The notes beneath the pieces are model-generated. The model was not told the DNA's origin. It searched no databases and worked only from the letters and a program-made list of their open reading frames with translations. A stretch of 64,000 bases of DNA, from contig CAKUON010000011.1 in assembly GCA_934668875.1 (NCBI GenBank), forward strand, positions 1-64,000. Direction: 5' to 3'. The translations under genes and the position numbers were made by a program. The DNA comes from an uncultured Collinsella sp. (GTDB lineage: Bacteria; Actinomycetota; Coriobacteriia; Coriobacteriales; Coriobacteriaceae). Below, one piece after another: positions 9,723 to 17,045 of this stretch; position 1 is the first letter of the stretch, and each line of letters opens with the position of its first letter.

Positions 9723-9974
9723 ATGAAGGTTTCTGAAGTTTCCGAGACTCAGGCCGATAACCTGGTCCACATGCTCGACGCTTACGCCGAGAAGGGTGGC
9801 CACCACCTGAACATCAACGTCTTCAACCGTGAGACGCTGCTCGACGCTCAGGCTCACCCCGAGAAGTACCCGCAGCTGACCATTCGCGTTTCCGGCTACG
9901 CCGTGAACTTCCACACGCTCACCAAGGAGCAGCAGGACGAGGTCATTTCGCGTACCTTCCACAACAAGTTCTAA
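9723..9974 (+). CDS. Stand-alone glycyl-radical protein completing pyruvate formate-lyase
   Basis: 83 residues. The second half matches the PFL C-terminus: [33 protein letters not shown] and [14 protein letters not shown], with the radical-bearing glycine at Gly58. It resembles E. coli GrcA (YfiD), the spare radical domain that rescues oxygen-cleaved PFL, but here the neighbouring PflB has no radical domain of its own, so this protein should be an essential subunit. The start at MKVSEVSE is chosen because GAAGGAG lies just upstream. The gene has its own promoter candidate in the 86-base gap. Confidence 0.93.
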   Translation: MKVSEVSETQADNLVHMLDAYAEKGGHHLNINVFNRETLLDAQAHPEKYPQLTIRVSGYAVNFHTLTKEQQDEVISRTFHNKF

Positions 9975-9997
9975 AGGGATTTAACTCCCGCAGGATC

Positions 9998-10126
9998 GCC
10001 GGGGCTGTTTGGGCTACCTCCCAAAACGTCCTCGGACATGCAAGAAGCCCTCGCTGCGCACTTCGTGCGGCGAGGGCTTCTTGCGTCCTGCGGAATATTT
10101 TGGGAGGTAGCCCAAACAGCCCCGGC
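9998..10126. repeat. Composite inverted repeat, copy A
   Basis: Perfect 29-bp outer arms (9998-10026 and 10098-10126), beginning GCCGGGGCTGTTTGGGCTAC, enclose two 13-base unpaired segments, CGTCCTCGGACAT and GTCCTGCGGAATA. These in turn flank a 15-bp inner stem (10040-10054 and 10070-10084) with its own CGCA-CTTCG-TGCG tip. It follows the glycyl-radical gene and could end its transcript. The internal segments recur in other copies of the family, whose arms differ. From here to 10412 no gene is seen apart from the DegV leader hairpin. Confidence 0.9.
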
Positions 10127-10288
10127 GGGGTCCTGTGTAGTTACCCTTTAGGCGGAACTCTCCTAATGGGTTGAGCGTTCTGGATTCTTGCTTGCTACCG
10201 TTTATCGCGTATAGCTACCGTTTGCGGAATAAGTAACACTCCTTAATAAACCGTGTAGAATCTCAGATAAGCACGGAGTTTTCCAGGG

Positions 10289-10328
10289 AGACGCTGTCCT
10301 TTGTTGTGTGCAAGGGGCGGCGTCTCTT
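10289..10328 (+). other. Leader hairpin upstream of degV
   Basis: GAGACGCTGTCC pairs imperfectly with GGGCGGCGTCTC and is followed by TTTGG. It could be an attenuator or a weak terminator; the T run is short. Confidence 0.35.
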
Positions 10329-10412
10329 TGGCGCTTGGAGGCCGTTCTGCAGCAGGACGGCGGACGTGCGTCACATATTCAAAAGCCAACGTCGAGATGG
10401 GTTGTGATGATA

Positions 10413-11267
10413 ATGGGCAAGTACGTAATCGTGGTTGAGTCTGGTTCGGATGTGACGCCGGAGCTCTGCGAGCGCTATGGCATCGTGCGCGTGCCCATGC
10501 ATGTCACGATTGGTGACGAGACCGTCGAAGACGGATCGATCGACCCGCTTGAGATTTACTCGCGCTGCAACGAGTTTGGTGTGATGCCCAAGACCAGCGG
10601 TTGCTCGCCGGCGGATTTTGCGCATGTGTACGACCGCATCCACGCCGAGCGGCCCGATGCGACCATTTTGCATCTTGCGTATTCCGAGGTTACGACCTGC
10701 TCGCATCAGTCGTCGAAGATTGCGGCAAAGGGCCGCGATTACGTCTTCTCCATGGATACGCGCTTTGTGTCGGTGGGCCAGTCGCTGGTCGCCGTTGAGA
10801 CCGCCAAGTATATCGAAGCCCATCCGGATGCCACCGTCGACGAGATTTTCGCCTTTACCAATTCGGTGATGGACCGCGTGCTGCTGGGCTTTGTTCCTAC
10901 GGACCTTGCCTTCCTTAAGGCGGGTGGTCGCTTGTCCAACGTCGCGTTTCTTGGCGCCCATCTGCTCAAGATTAAGCCCTGCATTGAGGTAACGGGTGGC
11001 AAATTCGTGGCGACCAAGAAGCTCCGCGGCTCTATGCTCAAATGTGCCCGTGCCTTTATTGACCACATGGTTGCGAAGGGCGATATTGATTACTCGCACA
11101 TTGGTTTGGCGTATTCAGTGGGCCTTTCCGAGGAGCTGCGCGACGATATGGAAGTCTATGCGCACGACCTGGGCTTTAAGGACGTTACCTGGACTCAGGT
11201 CGGCGGCGTCATCTCGAGCCACTGCGGCCCGACCGCCTTCGGTGCGGTGCTTACGCTTAAGGCGTAA
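10413..11267 (+). CDS. DegV-family fatty-acid-binding protein
   Basis: 284 residues from MGKYVIVVESGSDV, the usual DegV start (IVTDSGSD in relatives). The second domain carries the family pattern FLKAGGRLSNVAFLGAHLLKIKPC and GAKxxLRGS-like KKLRGS. DegV/FakB proteins bind a fatty acid, and FakB proteins present it to the FakA kinase for phosphorylation; no FakA-like gene is in the window. An in-frame ATG also lies two codons upstream; neither start has a strong ribosome site. It lies between the PFL subunit genes and the PFL activase gene, but no functional link is known. Confidence 0.87.
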   Translation: MGKYVIVVESGSDVTPELCERYGIVRVPMHVTIGDETVEDGSIDPLEIYSRCNEFGVMPKTSGCSPADFAHVYDRIHAERPDATILHLAYSEVTTCSHQSSKIAAKGRDYVFSMDTRFVSVGQSLVAVETAKYIEAHPDATVDEIFAFTNSVMDRVLLGFVPTDLAFLKAGGRLSNVAFLGAHLLKIKPCIEVTGGKFVATKKLRGSMLKCARAFIDHMVAKGDIDYSHIGLAYSVGLSEELRDDMEVYAHDLGFKDVTWTQVGGVISSHCGPTAFGAVLTLKA

Positions 11268-11344
11268 AGGTCGCAGGCGAACGTTCGTCAGCCCGTCCTC
11301 TCAACATAAGCCCCGCCGTTGCGATGGGGAGTAGATTAAAACGT

Positions 11345-11393
11345 GCCATTCTGGCCCGAGACGTTTAAACGCAAACGCATGGGCTAGAATGGC
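11345..11393. other. Inverted repeat upstream of pflA
   Basis: GCCATTCTGGCCC and GGGCTAGAATGGC pair with one mismatch around a 23-base spacer. It lies 48 bases before the pflA start and may be a terminator of degV or a regulatory structure. Confidence 0.4.
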
Positions 11394-11440
11394 TCTGGCA
11401 TTTTAATTGGCTGCATCCAAGGAGAGGCAAGGTAGCGCGA

Positions 11441-12259
11441 ATGGCAGAAATGACGCTTGAGGGTGTGGACGCTCGTCCCGAGGACTCTGCGTTTGCCCTG
11501 GGCCGCGTACACTCGATTGAGACGATGGGAACGGTCGACGGACCCGGCATTCGCTTCGTGGTGTTTGTTCAGGGCTGCCCTATGCGCTGCGCCTATTGCC
11601 ACAATCCCGATACCTGGTCTGTTAACGGCGGCACCATGGTGACCGTCGAGCACCTGATGGACGAATTCCAGAGCAACCATGAGTTCTATCGCAGTGGCGG
11701 CATTACGGTCTCCGGTGGCGAGCCGCTCCTGCAACCCGCGTTTTTGGCCGATCTGTTCCGTGCCATGCACAACAACCCCGACGGTCGCGTGCATACCTGC
11801 CTGGACAGCTGCGGCTATGCGTTTGACCCGCAGCATCCCGAGAAGTTCGATGTCGTGCTCAACGAGACCGATATGGTGCTGCTCGACATTAAGCACGCCG
11901 ATCCGGTCGAACACAAAAAGCTGACCGGCTGCGATCCCGCGCGCATTCTGGCCTTTGGGGACGAGCTGGCACGTCGCAGGATCAAGGTCGTTATCCGCCA
12001 CGTCGTGGTGCCGGGCATTACCGATACCGTGGAGGAGTGCGAGGCACTCGGCCGCCTGATCGCTCCGTGGCATAACGTGGTTGGCCTGGAGATGCTGCCG
12101 TATCACACGATGGGTGTCGTCAAATATGAGCAGCTGGGGATCCCCTATAAGCTCGAGGGCGTGCCCCAGATGGATACCGCGCGCATGCCCGAGCTGCGCA
12201 ACGCCGTCATGGCCGGCATGAAAAAGCGCCGCGCCGAACTCAAAAACGCCATCGGCTAG
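11441..12259 (+). CDS. pflA: Pyruvate formate-lyase-activating enzyme
   Basis: 272 residues, a radical SAM enzyme. The 4Fe-4S ligands are Cys46, Cys50 and Cys53 in GCPMRCAYCHNPDTW. Upstream is the family-typical SIETMGTVDGPGIRF, and downstream ITVSGGEPLLQ and the YHTMGVVKYEQLG segment near the C-terminus match PflA. It abstracts hydrogen from the radical glycine, here Gly58 of the separate small protein, using SAM and reduced flavodoxin or ferredoxin. The N-terminus is about 20 residues longer than in E. coli. It sits 1.5 kb after its substrate gene, separated by degV. Confidence 0.93.
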   Translation: MAEMTLEGVDARPEDSAFALGRVHSIETMGTVDGPGIRFVVFVQGCPMRCAYCHNPDTWSVNGGTMVTVEHLMDEFQSNHEFYRSGGITVSGGEPLLQPAFLADLFRAMHNNPDGRVHTCLDSCGYAFDPQHPEKFDVVLNETDMVLLDIKHADPVEHKKLTGCDPARILAFGDELARRRIKVVIRHVVVPGITDTVEECEALGRLIAPWHNVVGLEMLPYHTMGVVKYEQLGIPYKLEGVPQMDTARMPELRNAVMAGMKKRRAELKNAIG

Positions 12260-12261
12260 CA

Positions 12262-12296
12262 GGGCACTCATTGGGGACAGACTTAAATGAGTGCCC
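12262..12296 (+). repeat. Variable-stem hairpin with GGGACAG loop
   Basis: GGGCACTCATT and AATGAGTGCCC form a perfect 11-bp stem; the loop is GGGGACAGACTTA. It follows the pflA stop by two bases. The loop resembles those of hairpins at 22957, 29091, 36539, 50084 and 50173, whose stems are different. Confidence 0.75.
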
Positions 12297-12331
12297 CCGG
12301 GCACCTAGTTGATTGCTAAAGAGCCCCGTCA

Positions 12332-12398
12332 AGTTGCGGTGGAATAGTTCTTGTTTTTCGGCTTATGCCGCCCAAACAGGAACTATTTCACCGCAACT
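12332..12398. repeat. Inverted repeat with GTTTTTCGGC...GCCGCCCAAAC centre
   Basis: 25-base arms starting AGTTGCGGTGGAATAGTTCT pair with two mismatches to the strand ending ACCGCAACT. The arm ends and the style of the loop match the element at 29860-29928. No gene is seen from 12260 to 12501. Confidence 0.75.
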
Positions 12399-12501
12399 GC
12401 GTTTTGGGCAAAGATGCGCAACGGAATCGGTGCTTTTGCATAGAAACGCCTGTTTATTGTTTAGAGACACCTTAAACGCGACTGAATATCTTTGGAAAGA
12501 A

Positions 12502-12636
12502 ATGCCTGCTATCGACATCGATGGCCGTACCTATGTCATGAGCGTCATGACATCGATGCCGTGGAACGACCGCTCGAGCGAGGTTACGGCCGCGATTGCA
12601 AAGGCGCTGTTTGATACGCGAGCTGCACTGGCTTAG
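12502..12636 (+). pseudogene. 44-codon remnant, possibly of a serine hydrolase
   Basis: MPAIDIDGRTYVMSVMTSMP and following residues read like the very end of a class A beta-lactamase-related or similar serine hydrolase (a beta strand, then a C-terminal helix EVTAAIAKALFDTRAALA). The upstream reading frame has no matching sequence, so this is probably a decayed gene end; a small intact gene is less likely, though GGAAAGAA precedes the ATG. The family guess is weak. Confidence 0.35.
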
Positions 12637-12714
12637 CGTGTTCGTTTGGCGAGGTCAAACAAAATGCTGGTACCATACCGTGGTTGAGAATTTCGTATAG
12701 GTTTGGGGAATGGT

Positions 12715-13455
12715 ATGGCTACCATCGCGATTATCGGTGCGCTCGAAAAAGAGATCATGCAGATTAAGGAAGAGCTGAGCGACGTTTGCGAGGCGCGGGA
12801 GGCAGGCTTGACCGTTGTGAGCGGTGAGCTCGACGGTCTGACAGTTGTCGCCACAACGGCGGGTATGGGCACGGTGAACGCCGCTGCTGCAACACAGCAC
12901 CTCATTAGCAAGTATGCTCCGCAGGCTGTTGTGTTTTCGGGCATTGCGGGCGGTTTGAACCCCAAGCTCCATATCGACGACGTGGTCATTGGCAAACGCC
13001 TACGCTATCTGGATACCGATACCGCGCTTATCGCCGAGTCCGCACCGGGGCTCGAGGAGTTTGGCTCGACACCCGCGCTGGTCGATATTGCCGTCGACGT
13101 GCTTGCTGAGCGTGGGTTTGTTGACGCTTCGACAAATGCAGTCGCTTCGAACGAGGGCACCAAACAGTTCCTGGTCGGCACGATTGCCACGGGTAACCGC
13201 TTTGTGACGGGCGCCGCCATGCGCAACGACGCTATCGAGGCGACGCATGCCGATTGTGTCGGCATGGAGGGCGCGGCAATTGCCCATGTCGCAACCAAAA
13301 ATGGTGTCGATTGCCTGGTGTTGCGCGCTATCAGCGATAATTGTGACGAGGCGTACGATGCAATTTGCGACCGAGAGTTCGATCTGTTCGAGTACGCGCG
13401 TGTCGCAAGTGACATCACGCTCGATATCGTCCGCCGCATTGCCGCTGCGCAATAG
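12715..13455 (+). CDS. mtnN: 5'-methylthioadenosine/S-adenosylhomocysteine nucleosidase
   Basis: 246 residues. IIGALEKEI carries the catalytic Glu13, GMEGAA (183-188) binds the ribose, and the catalytic acid is Asp208 in RAISDNCD. The enzyme removes adenine from methylthioadenosine and S-adenosylhomocysteine, recycling SAM by-products, including those from radical SAM enzymes. The start is set at MATIAIIG, since GGGG lies just upstream; a TTG four codons earlier is less likely. engB follows 38 bases downstream, probably on the same transcript. Confidence 0.93.
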   Translation: MATIAIIGALEKEIMQIKEELSDVCEAREAGLTVVSGELDGLTVVATTAGMGTVNAAAATQHLISKYAPQAVVFSGIAGGLNPKLHIDDVVIGKRLRYLDTDTALIAESAPGLEEFGSTPALVDIAVDVLAERGFVDASTNAVASNEGTKQFLVGTIATGNRFVTGAAMRNDAIEATHADCVGMEGAAIAHVATKNGVDCLVLRAISDNCDEAYDAICDREFDLFEYARVASDITLDIVRRIAAAQ

Positions 13456-13493
13456 CGCGCTCTTTTGTAAGAACCTACGACCAAGGAGTGTCC

Positions 13494-14084
13494 ATGGCCG
13501 ATTCCATTAACTACCAGCTTGCCAAGTTCGTCGCCAGCTACGGCAAGGTTTCGCAGATTCCCGAGTCCACCTGCCCTGAGGTGAGCTTTGTCGGCCGCTC
13601 CAACGTGGGCAAGTCGTCGATTATGAACAAGCTCTTTGGTCGCAAGAACCTGGTCAAGGTTTCCAGTACGCCGGGCAAGACGAGCAACATCAACTTCTTT
13701 GAGGCCGACGACGTGCATTTCGTGGACCTGCCGGGTTACGGTTTCGCCCGTCGCTCCAAGGCCGAGCGTGACCGCTGGGCAGAACTTATCGGCGACTTCT
13801 TCGACTCGGAGCGCAGCTTTAACCTAGTCGTGTCGCTGGTGGATATTCGTCACGACCCGAGCAAGCTCGATCACGACATGATCGACTATCTGCAGGGCAA
13901 CGAGTTCAACTTTATCGTCTGCCTCACCAAAGCCGACAAGCTCAGCCGCACCCAGCAGGCCCGCCAGGCAGCAGCCATCAAAAAGCAGCTCAACGTCCCT
14001 GCCGAAAACGTAATCATCACAAGCTCCCAAACCGGTGTGGGCATCGACGAACTCAAACGCCGCATCGCCGAGGCCTGCCTCTAG
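13494..14084 (+). CDS. engB: Ribosome biogenesis GTPase EngB/YsxC
   Basis: 196 residues, normal for the family. G1 is GRSNVGKSS (34-42), G2 lies in STPGKT, G3 is DLPGYGF (78-84), and G4 is TKADK. This essential GTPase helps assemble the large ribosomal subunit. The ATG is preceded by AAGGAG at six bases; a GTG two codons upstream is too close to that site. Confidence 0.95.
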   Translation: MADSINYQLAKFVASYGKVSQIPESTCPEVSFVGRSNVGKSSIMNKLFGRKNLVKVSSTPGKTSNINFFEADDVHFVDLPGYGFARRSKAERDRWAELIGDFFDSERSFNLVVSLVDIRHDPSKLDHDMIDYLQGNEFNFIVCLTKADKLSRTQQARQAAAIKKQLNVPAENVIITSSQTGVGIDELKRRIAEACL

Positions 14085-14192
14085 TAAGGGTCCCATCCCA
14101 GTAAGGGCCCCCACCAATAAAAAGCCAAACCATCAGCCCGGCGCCCCTTCAAAGCGTGGGTTCCTATAGACATCGTCGACCACGTTGCTGTA

Positions 14193-14318
14193 GGGCCGCC
14201 CAAGGGTATCCCCCTAAAAACATTCCGCACGAGGCCCGCTTATCCGTAGCTCCGAAGGAGCAGGATAAGCGGGCCTCAAGTGCGAAGACGTTTTTAAGGG
14301 GATACCCTTGGGCGGCCC
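14193..14318. repeat. Composite inverted repeat, copy B (reverse orientation)
   Basis: 29-bp outer arms (14193-14221 and 14290-14318, one mismatch), beginning GGGCCGCCCAAGGGTATCCC, enclose the internal segments ATTCCGCACG and CAAGTGCGAAGAC, which are the reverse complements of those in copy A. The inner stem AGGCCCGCTTATCC/GGATAAGCGGGCCT holds a GCTCC-GAA-GGAGC tip. It lies between the convergent genes engB and thrB and may end both transcripts. Confidence 0.9.
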
Positions 14319-14339
14319 GAAGGGATTAACCAGCGATGT

Positions 14340-15221
14340 CTACAGGTACTCGATTTGAGCGCCCTCGGTGTCGCACGTCAGAATGCGCGTGTCACACTTG
14401 GGGAACTGCTCGCGCAGCTTGACCTGCAGGAACTTCGCCACGATGGTATCGTCGGTTACGGCCATGAGGGTCGAGCCGGAGCCGCTGATCCAGATGGTCT
14501 TTGCACCGCCGTTAAGACAGGTGTCGCGCACGGCGTTGTAGTCGGGAATCAGGCGACGGCGATAGGGCTCCTGAATACGGTCGTCATTGGCGGCGGCAAT
14601 CAGGTCCAGATCGCCGGTCTCGAGACCGCGCGTCATGCCGGCGATGCGGCCCATCTGCCATACGGCGGTGGAAAGCGGAATCTCCTGCGGCACGACCTTG
14701 CGCGCCTCACTCGTGTGTACCTCGTAGGGCGGAATCACGGTAATAAAACGCAGGCGATCGCTCACCTCGTAGCGCAGGCACTGGGGGAGCGAATCGGTCG
14801 GCGTAAAGGAGCAGACGGCGCCGCCCAGGATAGCGGGGGCGACGTTATCGGGATGGCCCTCGACCTCGGTGGCAATGCGGACGAGCTCGGCGCGGTCGAC
14901 GGTGTGGCCCGTCAGCGCGGCGGCGGCCATAATGCCGGCGACAACGCAGGTGGAGCTGGAACCCAGGCCACGAGCGACGGGAACGTCAGTCTGAATGTCG
15001 ATGGCGACGGGGAAGGCCGGCTCGCCCCATGCGGCCAGCGCATCCACAAAGCTCACGTAGACTAGGTTGTTCTCGTTTTGGAATTCCTCGGGGCAGCCCG
15101 TGATGCTGAGCTTGTCGGCGCGCTCGAAGGTGAAGTGCGAGTAGAGGCTGACGGCCATGCCGAGGGTATCGTAGCCAATGCCTAGGTTGGCGCTGGTTGC
15201 TGGGACGGTGATTTTGATCAT
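14340..15221 (-). CDS. thrB: Homoserine kinase
   Basis: 293 residues from MIKITVPATSANLGIGYDTL, a GHMP-kinase start. The ATP loop is PVARGLGSSSTC (81-92), and the C-terminal motif region is KTIWISGSGSTLMAV. It phosphorylates homoserine for threonine synthesis. AGGAGG lies six bases before the ATG, so the longer upstream frame, which runs into repeat copy C, is rejected. thrC lies upstream on the same strand, with repeat copy C and a terminator between them, so thrB may have its own promoter or be expressed by readthrough. Confidence 0.94.
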   Translation of the reverse strand: MIKITVPATSANLGIGYDTLGMAVSLYSHFTFERADKLSITGCPEEFQNENNLVYVSFVDALAAWGEPAFPVAIDIQTDVPVARGLGSSSTCVVAGIMAAAALTGHTVDRAELVRIATEVEGHPDNVAPAILGGAVCSFTPTDSLPQCLRYEVSDRLRFITVIPPYEVHTSEARKVVPQEIPLSTAVWQMGRIAGMTRGLETGDLDLIAAANDDRIQEPYRRRLIPDYNAVRDTCLNGGAKTIWISGSGSTLMAVTDDTIVAKFLQVKLREQFPKCDTRILTCDTEGAQIEYL

Positions 15222-15235
15222 GTGGGTCCTCCTGG

Positions 15236-15347
15236 GCGGGTCTGGCCGTTTAGTTCGCTGCTCGGGCAGTCCTGGCTCGCTCGGAAAGCACATTAAGTGC
15301 TTTCCGGCTCGTGCGGAACTCGCGACGAACTAAACGGCCAGACCCGC
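15236..15347. repeat. Composite inverted repeat, copy C
   Basis: Perfect 22-bp arms (15236-15257 and 15326-15347), starting GCGGGTCTGGCCGTTTAGTT, enclose CTGCTCGGGCAG and GCTCGTGCGGAACTCG, which are recognisable but diverged versions of the copy A internal segments. The inner stem CGGAAAGCAC/GTGCTTTCCG has a five-base loop. It lies 15 bases before the thrB start, so a thrB transcript reading from thrC would carry it in its leader. Confidence 0.85.
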
Positions 15348-15378
15348 TCGCATGCTCGTCATCATCCCGAAAGCTTAA

Positions 15379-15410
15379 TAAAAAGAAGGTGCGCCGGCTT
15401 TCGCCGGCGC
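15379..15410 (-). terminator. thrC terminator
   Basis: On the minus strand GCGCCGGC-GAAA-GCCGGCGC, an eight-pair stem closed by a GNRA tetraloop, is followed by ACC and a T-rich run. It lies 14 bases after the thrC stop. Confidence 0.85.
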
Positions 15411-15423
15411 CTAATAAGGGGGT

Positions 15424-16941
15424 TTAGTTGGTGGCTATCTTTTTTGCTGCAGACTCTACGTAGTTGGCCATGTCGGCTACGTCGCAGACGTCTTCGAAGC
15501 GGACGGGCTTGGACTCGAGTTCGGCGAGCTGGGTCGGGGCGACCGTGTTGGTTGCCTGCTCGAGCACGCGCATGGCCTCAAAGTCGTCCTCGGGAACGTT
15601 GAGCCCCAGGGCGTCGCAGCAGGCGCGCGGGAACTTGTAGGGGCTGGCGGTCGAAAGCAGCACGCGGGCCTTGGCGCCCTCGGCGGGGGCGACCTGCTCA
15701 AAGACGTGATAGCCGCAAGCGGTGTGCGGGTCGATCACGTAGCCGTTCGCGTCCCAGCAGCTCTTGATGGCAGCGCGGACCTCGTCCTCGCTGGCCCAGC
15801 CGCAGCCAAACACGCTCTGAATCTTGGCCAGCAGCTCGGCGGGCACCTCGTAACGACCAGTCTGGGCAAGCTGCTCCATAAGGCCGGCAACGAGCTCGCA
15901 GTCGCCATCGGACAGGAAGTAGAGCATGCGTTCCAGGTTGGAGCTGATGAGGATGTCCATCGACGGCGAGATGGTCGTGAAGAACGGGCGGTTACGGTCG
16001 TAAACGCCGGTGGTCAGGAAGTCGGCAAGCACGTTGTTCTTGTCGCTCGCCACGACGAGCTTGGCGACGGGCAGACCCATGCACTTGGCGTAGTAGCCGG
16101 CCAAGATATCGCCAAAGTTGCCGGTGGGCACACAGAACTCTACGGCGTCGCCAGCCTCGATAGCGCCGGCGCGCAGCAGTTGCGTATAGGCGGCAAAGTA
16201 GTAGACGACCTGCGGTACCAGACGGCCGACATTGATGGAGTTGGCGCTCGAAAGCACCGTGCCAGCGGCCTCCAGGCGCTCGGCAAGCTCCTTATCGGCA
16301 AAGATGCGCTTGACGGCGCTCTGGGCGTCGTCAAAGTTGCCGCGGATGCCGCAGACAGCGACGTTGTCGCCCTCCTGAGTGGACATCTGCAGGTTCTGGA
16401 CGCGGCTGACCTTGCCCTCGGGATAAAAGACAGTGATGCCCGTGCCCGGAGCGTCGGCAAAGCCGGCGAGTGCTGCCTTGCCGGTGTCGCCCGACGTGGC
16501 GGTGACGATCATGATGCGCTCGGCGCCGCCGTCCTTGGCAGAGGTGCGGGCCATCAGGCGGGGGAGCATCTGCAGGGCGACGTCCTTAAAGGCGCTCGTG
16601 GGGCCGCCAAAGAGCTCCATCACATAGGTTTGCGGGGCGTCGGCGCCCGGTGCGGCGTCGAGTTTGACGAGCGGCGTGACCTCTTCGCTCGCGAACGTGC
16701 CGCGGTATGCCTCATTCACACAGGCCGAAATTTCTTCGGTCGTGTAATCATTCAGTAACATTCCCAACACATCTTGAGCGATTTCAAAGTACGATTTATC
16801 TGCAAGCGAGCTGATATCGACCTGCTGGGTGCCGAGCTCGTCCGAGACAAACAAACCCCCGTCGGGAGCGATGCCGGTACGGATTGCCACCTTACTTGAG
16901 CACGATAAAGTGCGTCCTCGTGTACTATGATAAGTTCCCAT
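15424..16941 (-). CDS. thrC: Threonine synthase
   Basis: 505 residues from MGTYHSTRG. The PLP lysine is Lys119 in GPTSAFKDVALQ, and the phosphate-binding region is TATSGDTGKAALAGF. The length is that of the longer thrC class (about 500). It converts phosphohomoserine to threonine. The start is placed at 16941 because GAGGAG lies nine bases upstream; the frame extends 15 codons further without support. It is divergent from lysC across 104 bases, which must hold both promoters; no attenuator or T-box was seen there. Confidence 0.94.
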   Translation of the reverse strand: MGTYHSTRGRTLSCSSKVAIRTGIAPDGGLFVSDELGTQQVDISSLADKSYFEIAQDVLGMLLNDYTTEEISACVNEAYRGTFASEEVTPLVKLDAAPGADAPQTYVMELFGGPTSAFKDVALQMLPRLMARTSAKDGGAERIMIVTATSGDTGKAALAGFADAPGTGITVFYPEGKVSRVQNLQMSTQEGDNVAVCGIRGNFDDAQSAVKRIFADKELAERLEAAGTVLSSANSINVGRLVPQVVYYFAAYTQLLRAGAIEAGDAVEFCVPTGNFGDILAGYYAKCMGLPVAKLVVASDKNNVLADFLTTGVYDRNRPFFTTISPSMDILISSNLERMLYFLSDGDCELVAGLMEQLAQTGRYEVPAELLAKIQSVFGCGWASEDEVRAAIKSCWDANGYVIDPHTACGYHVFEQVAPAEGAKARVLLSTASPYKFPRACCDALGLNVPEDDFEAMRVLEQATNTVAPTQLAELESKPVRFEDVCDVADMANYVESAAKKIATN

Positions 16942-17045
16942 ATAACACTGCTCCTCGGATGCCTTGGTCCCAATCGGTGAAACCATGGTATCAGAGCGCG
17001 CAAAGTAGGTTCGCAGAGGCTTTTTAGAAAGGTAACCTCAAGCTC

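Noticed and set aside
9637..9723. A frameshift or sequencing error splitting one pfl gene
   Set aside because: The 86-base gap holds a dyad with a -10, a hairpin and a ribosome site, and the small protein has its own N-terminal sequence, so two genes are better supported.
16942..17045. T-box or lysine riboswitch between thrC and lysC
   Set aside because: Only 104 bases are available and no matching motif is present.
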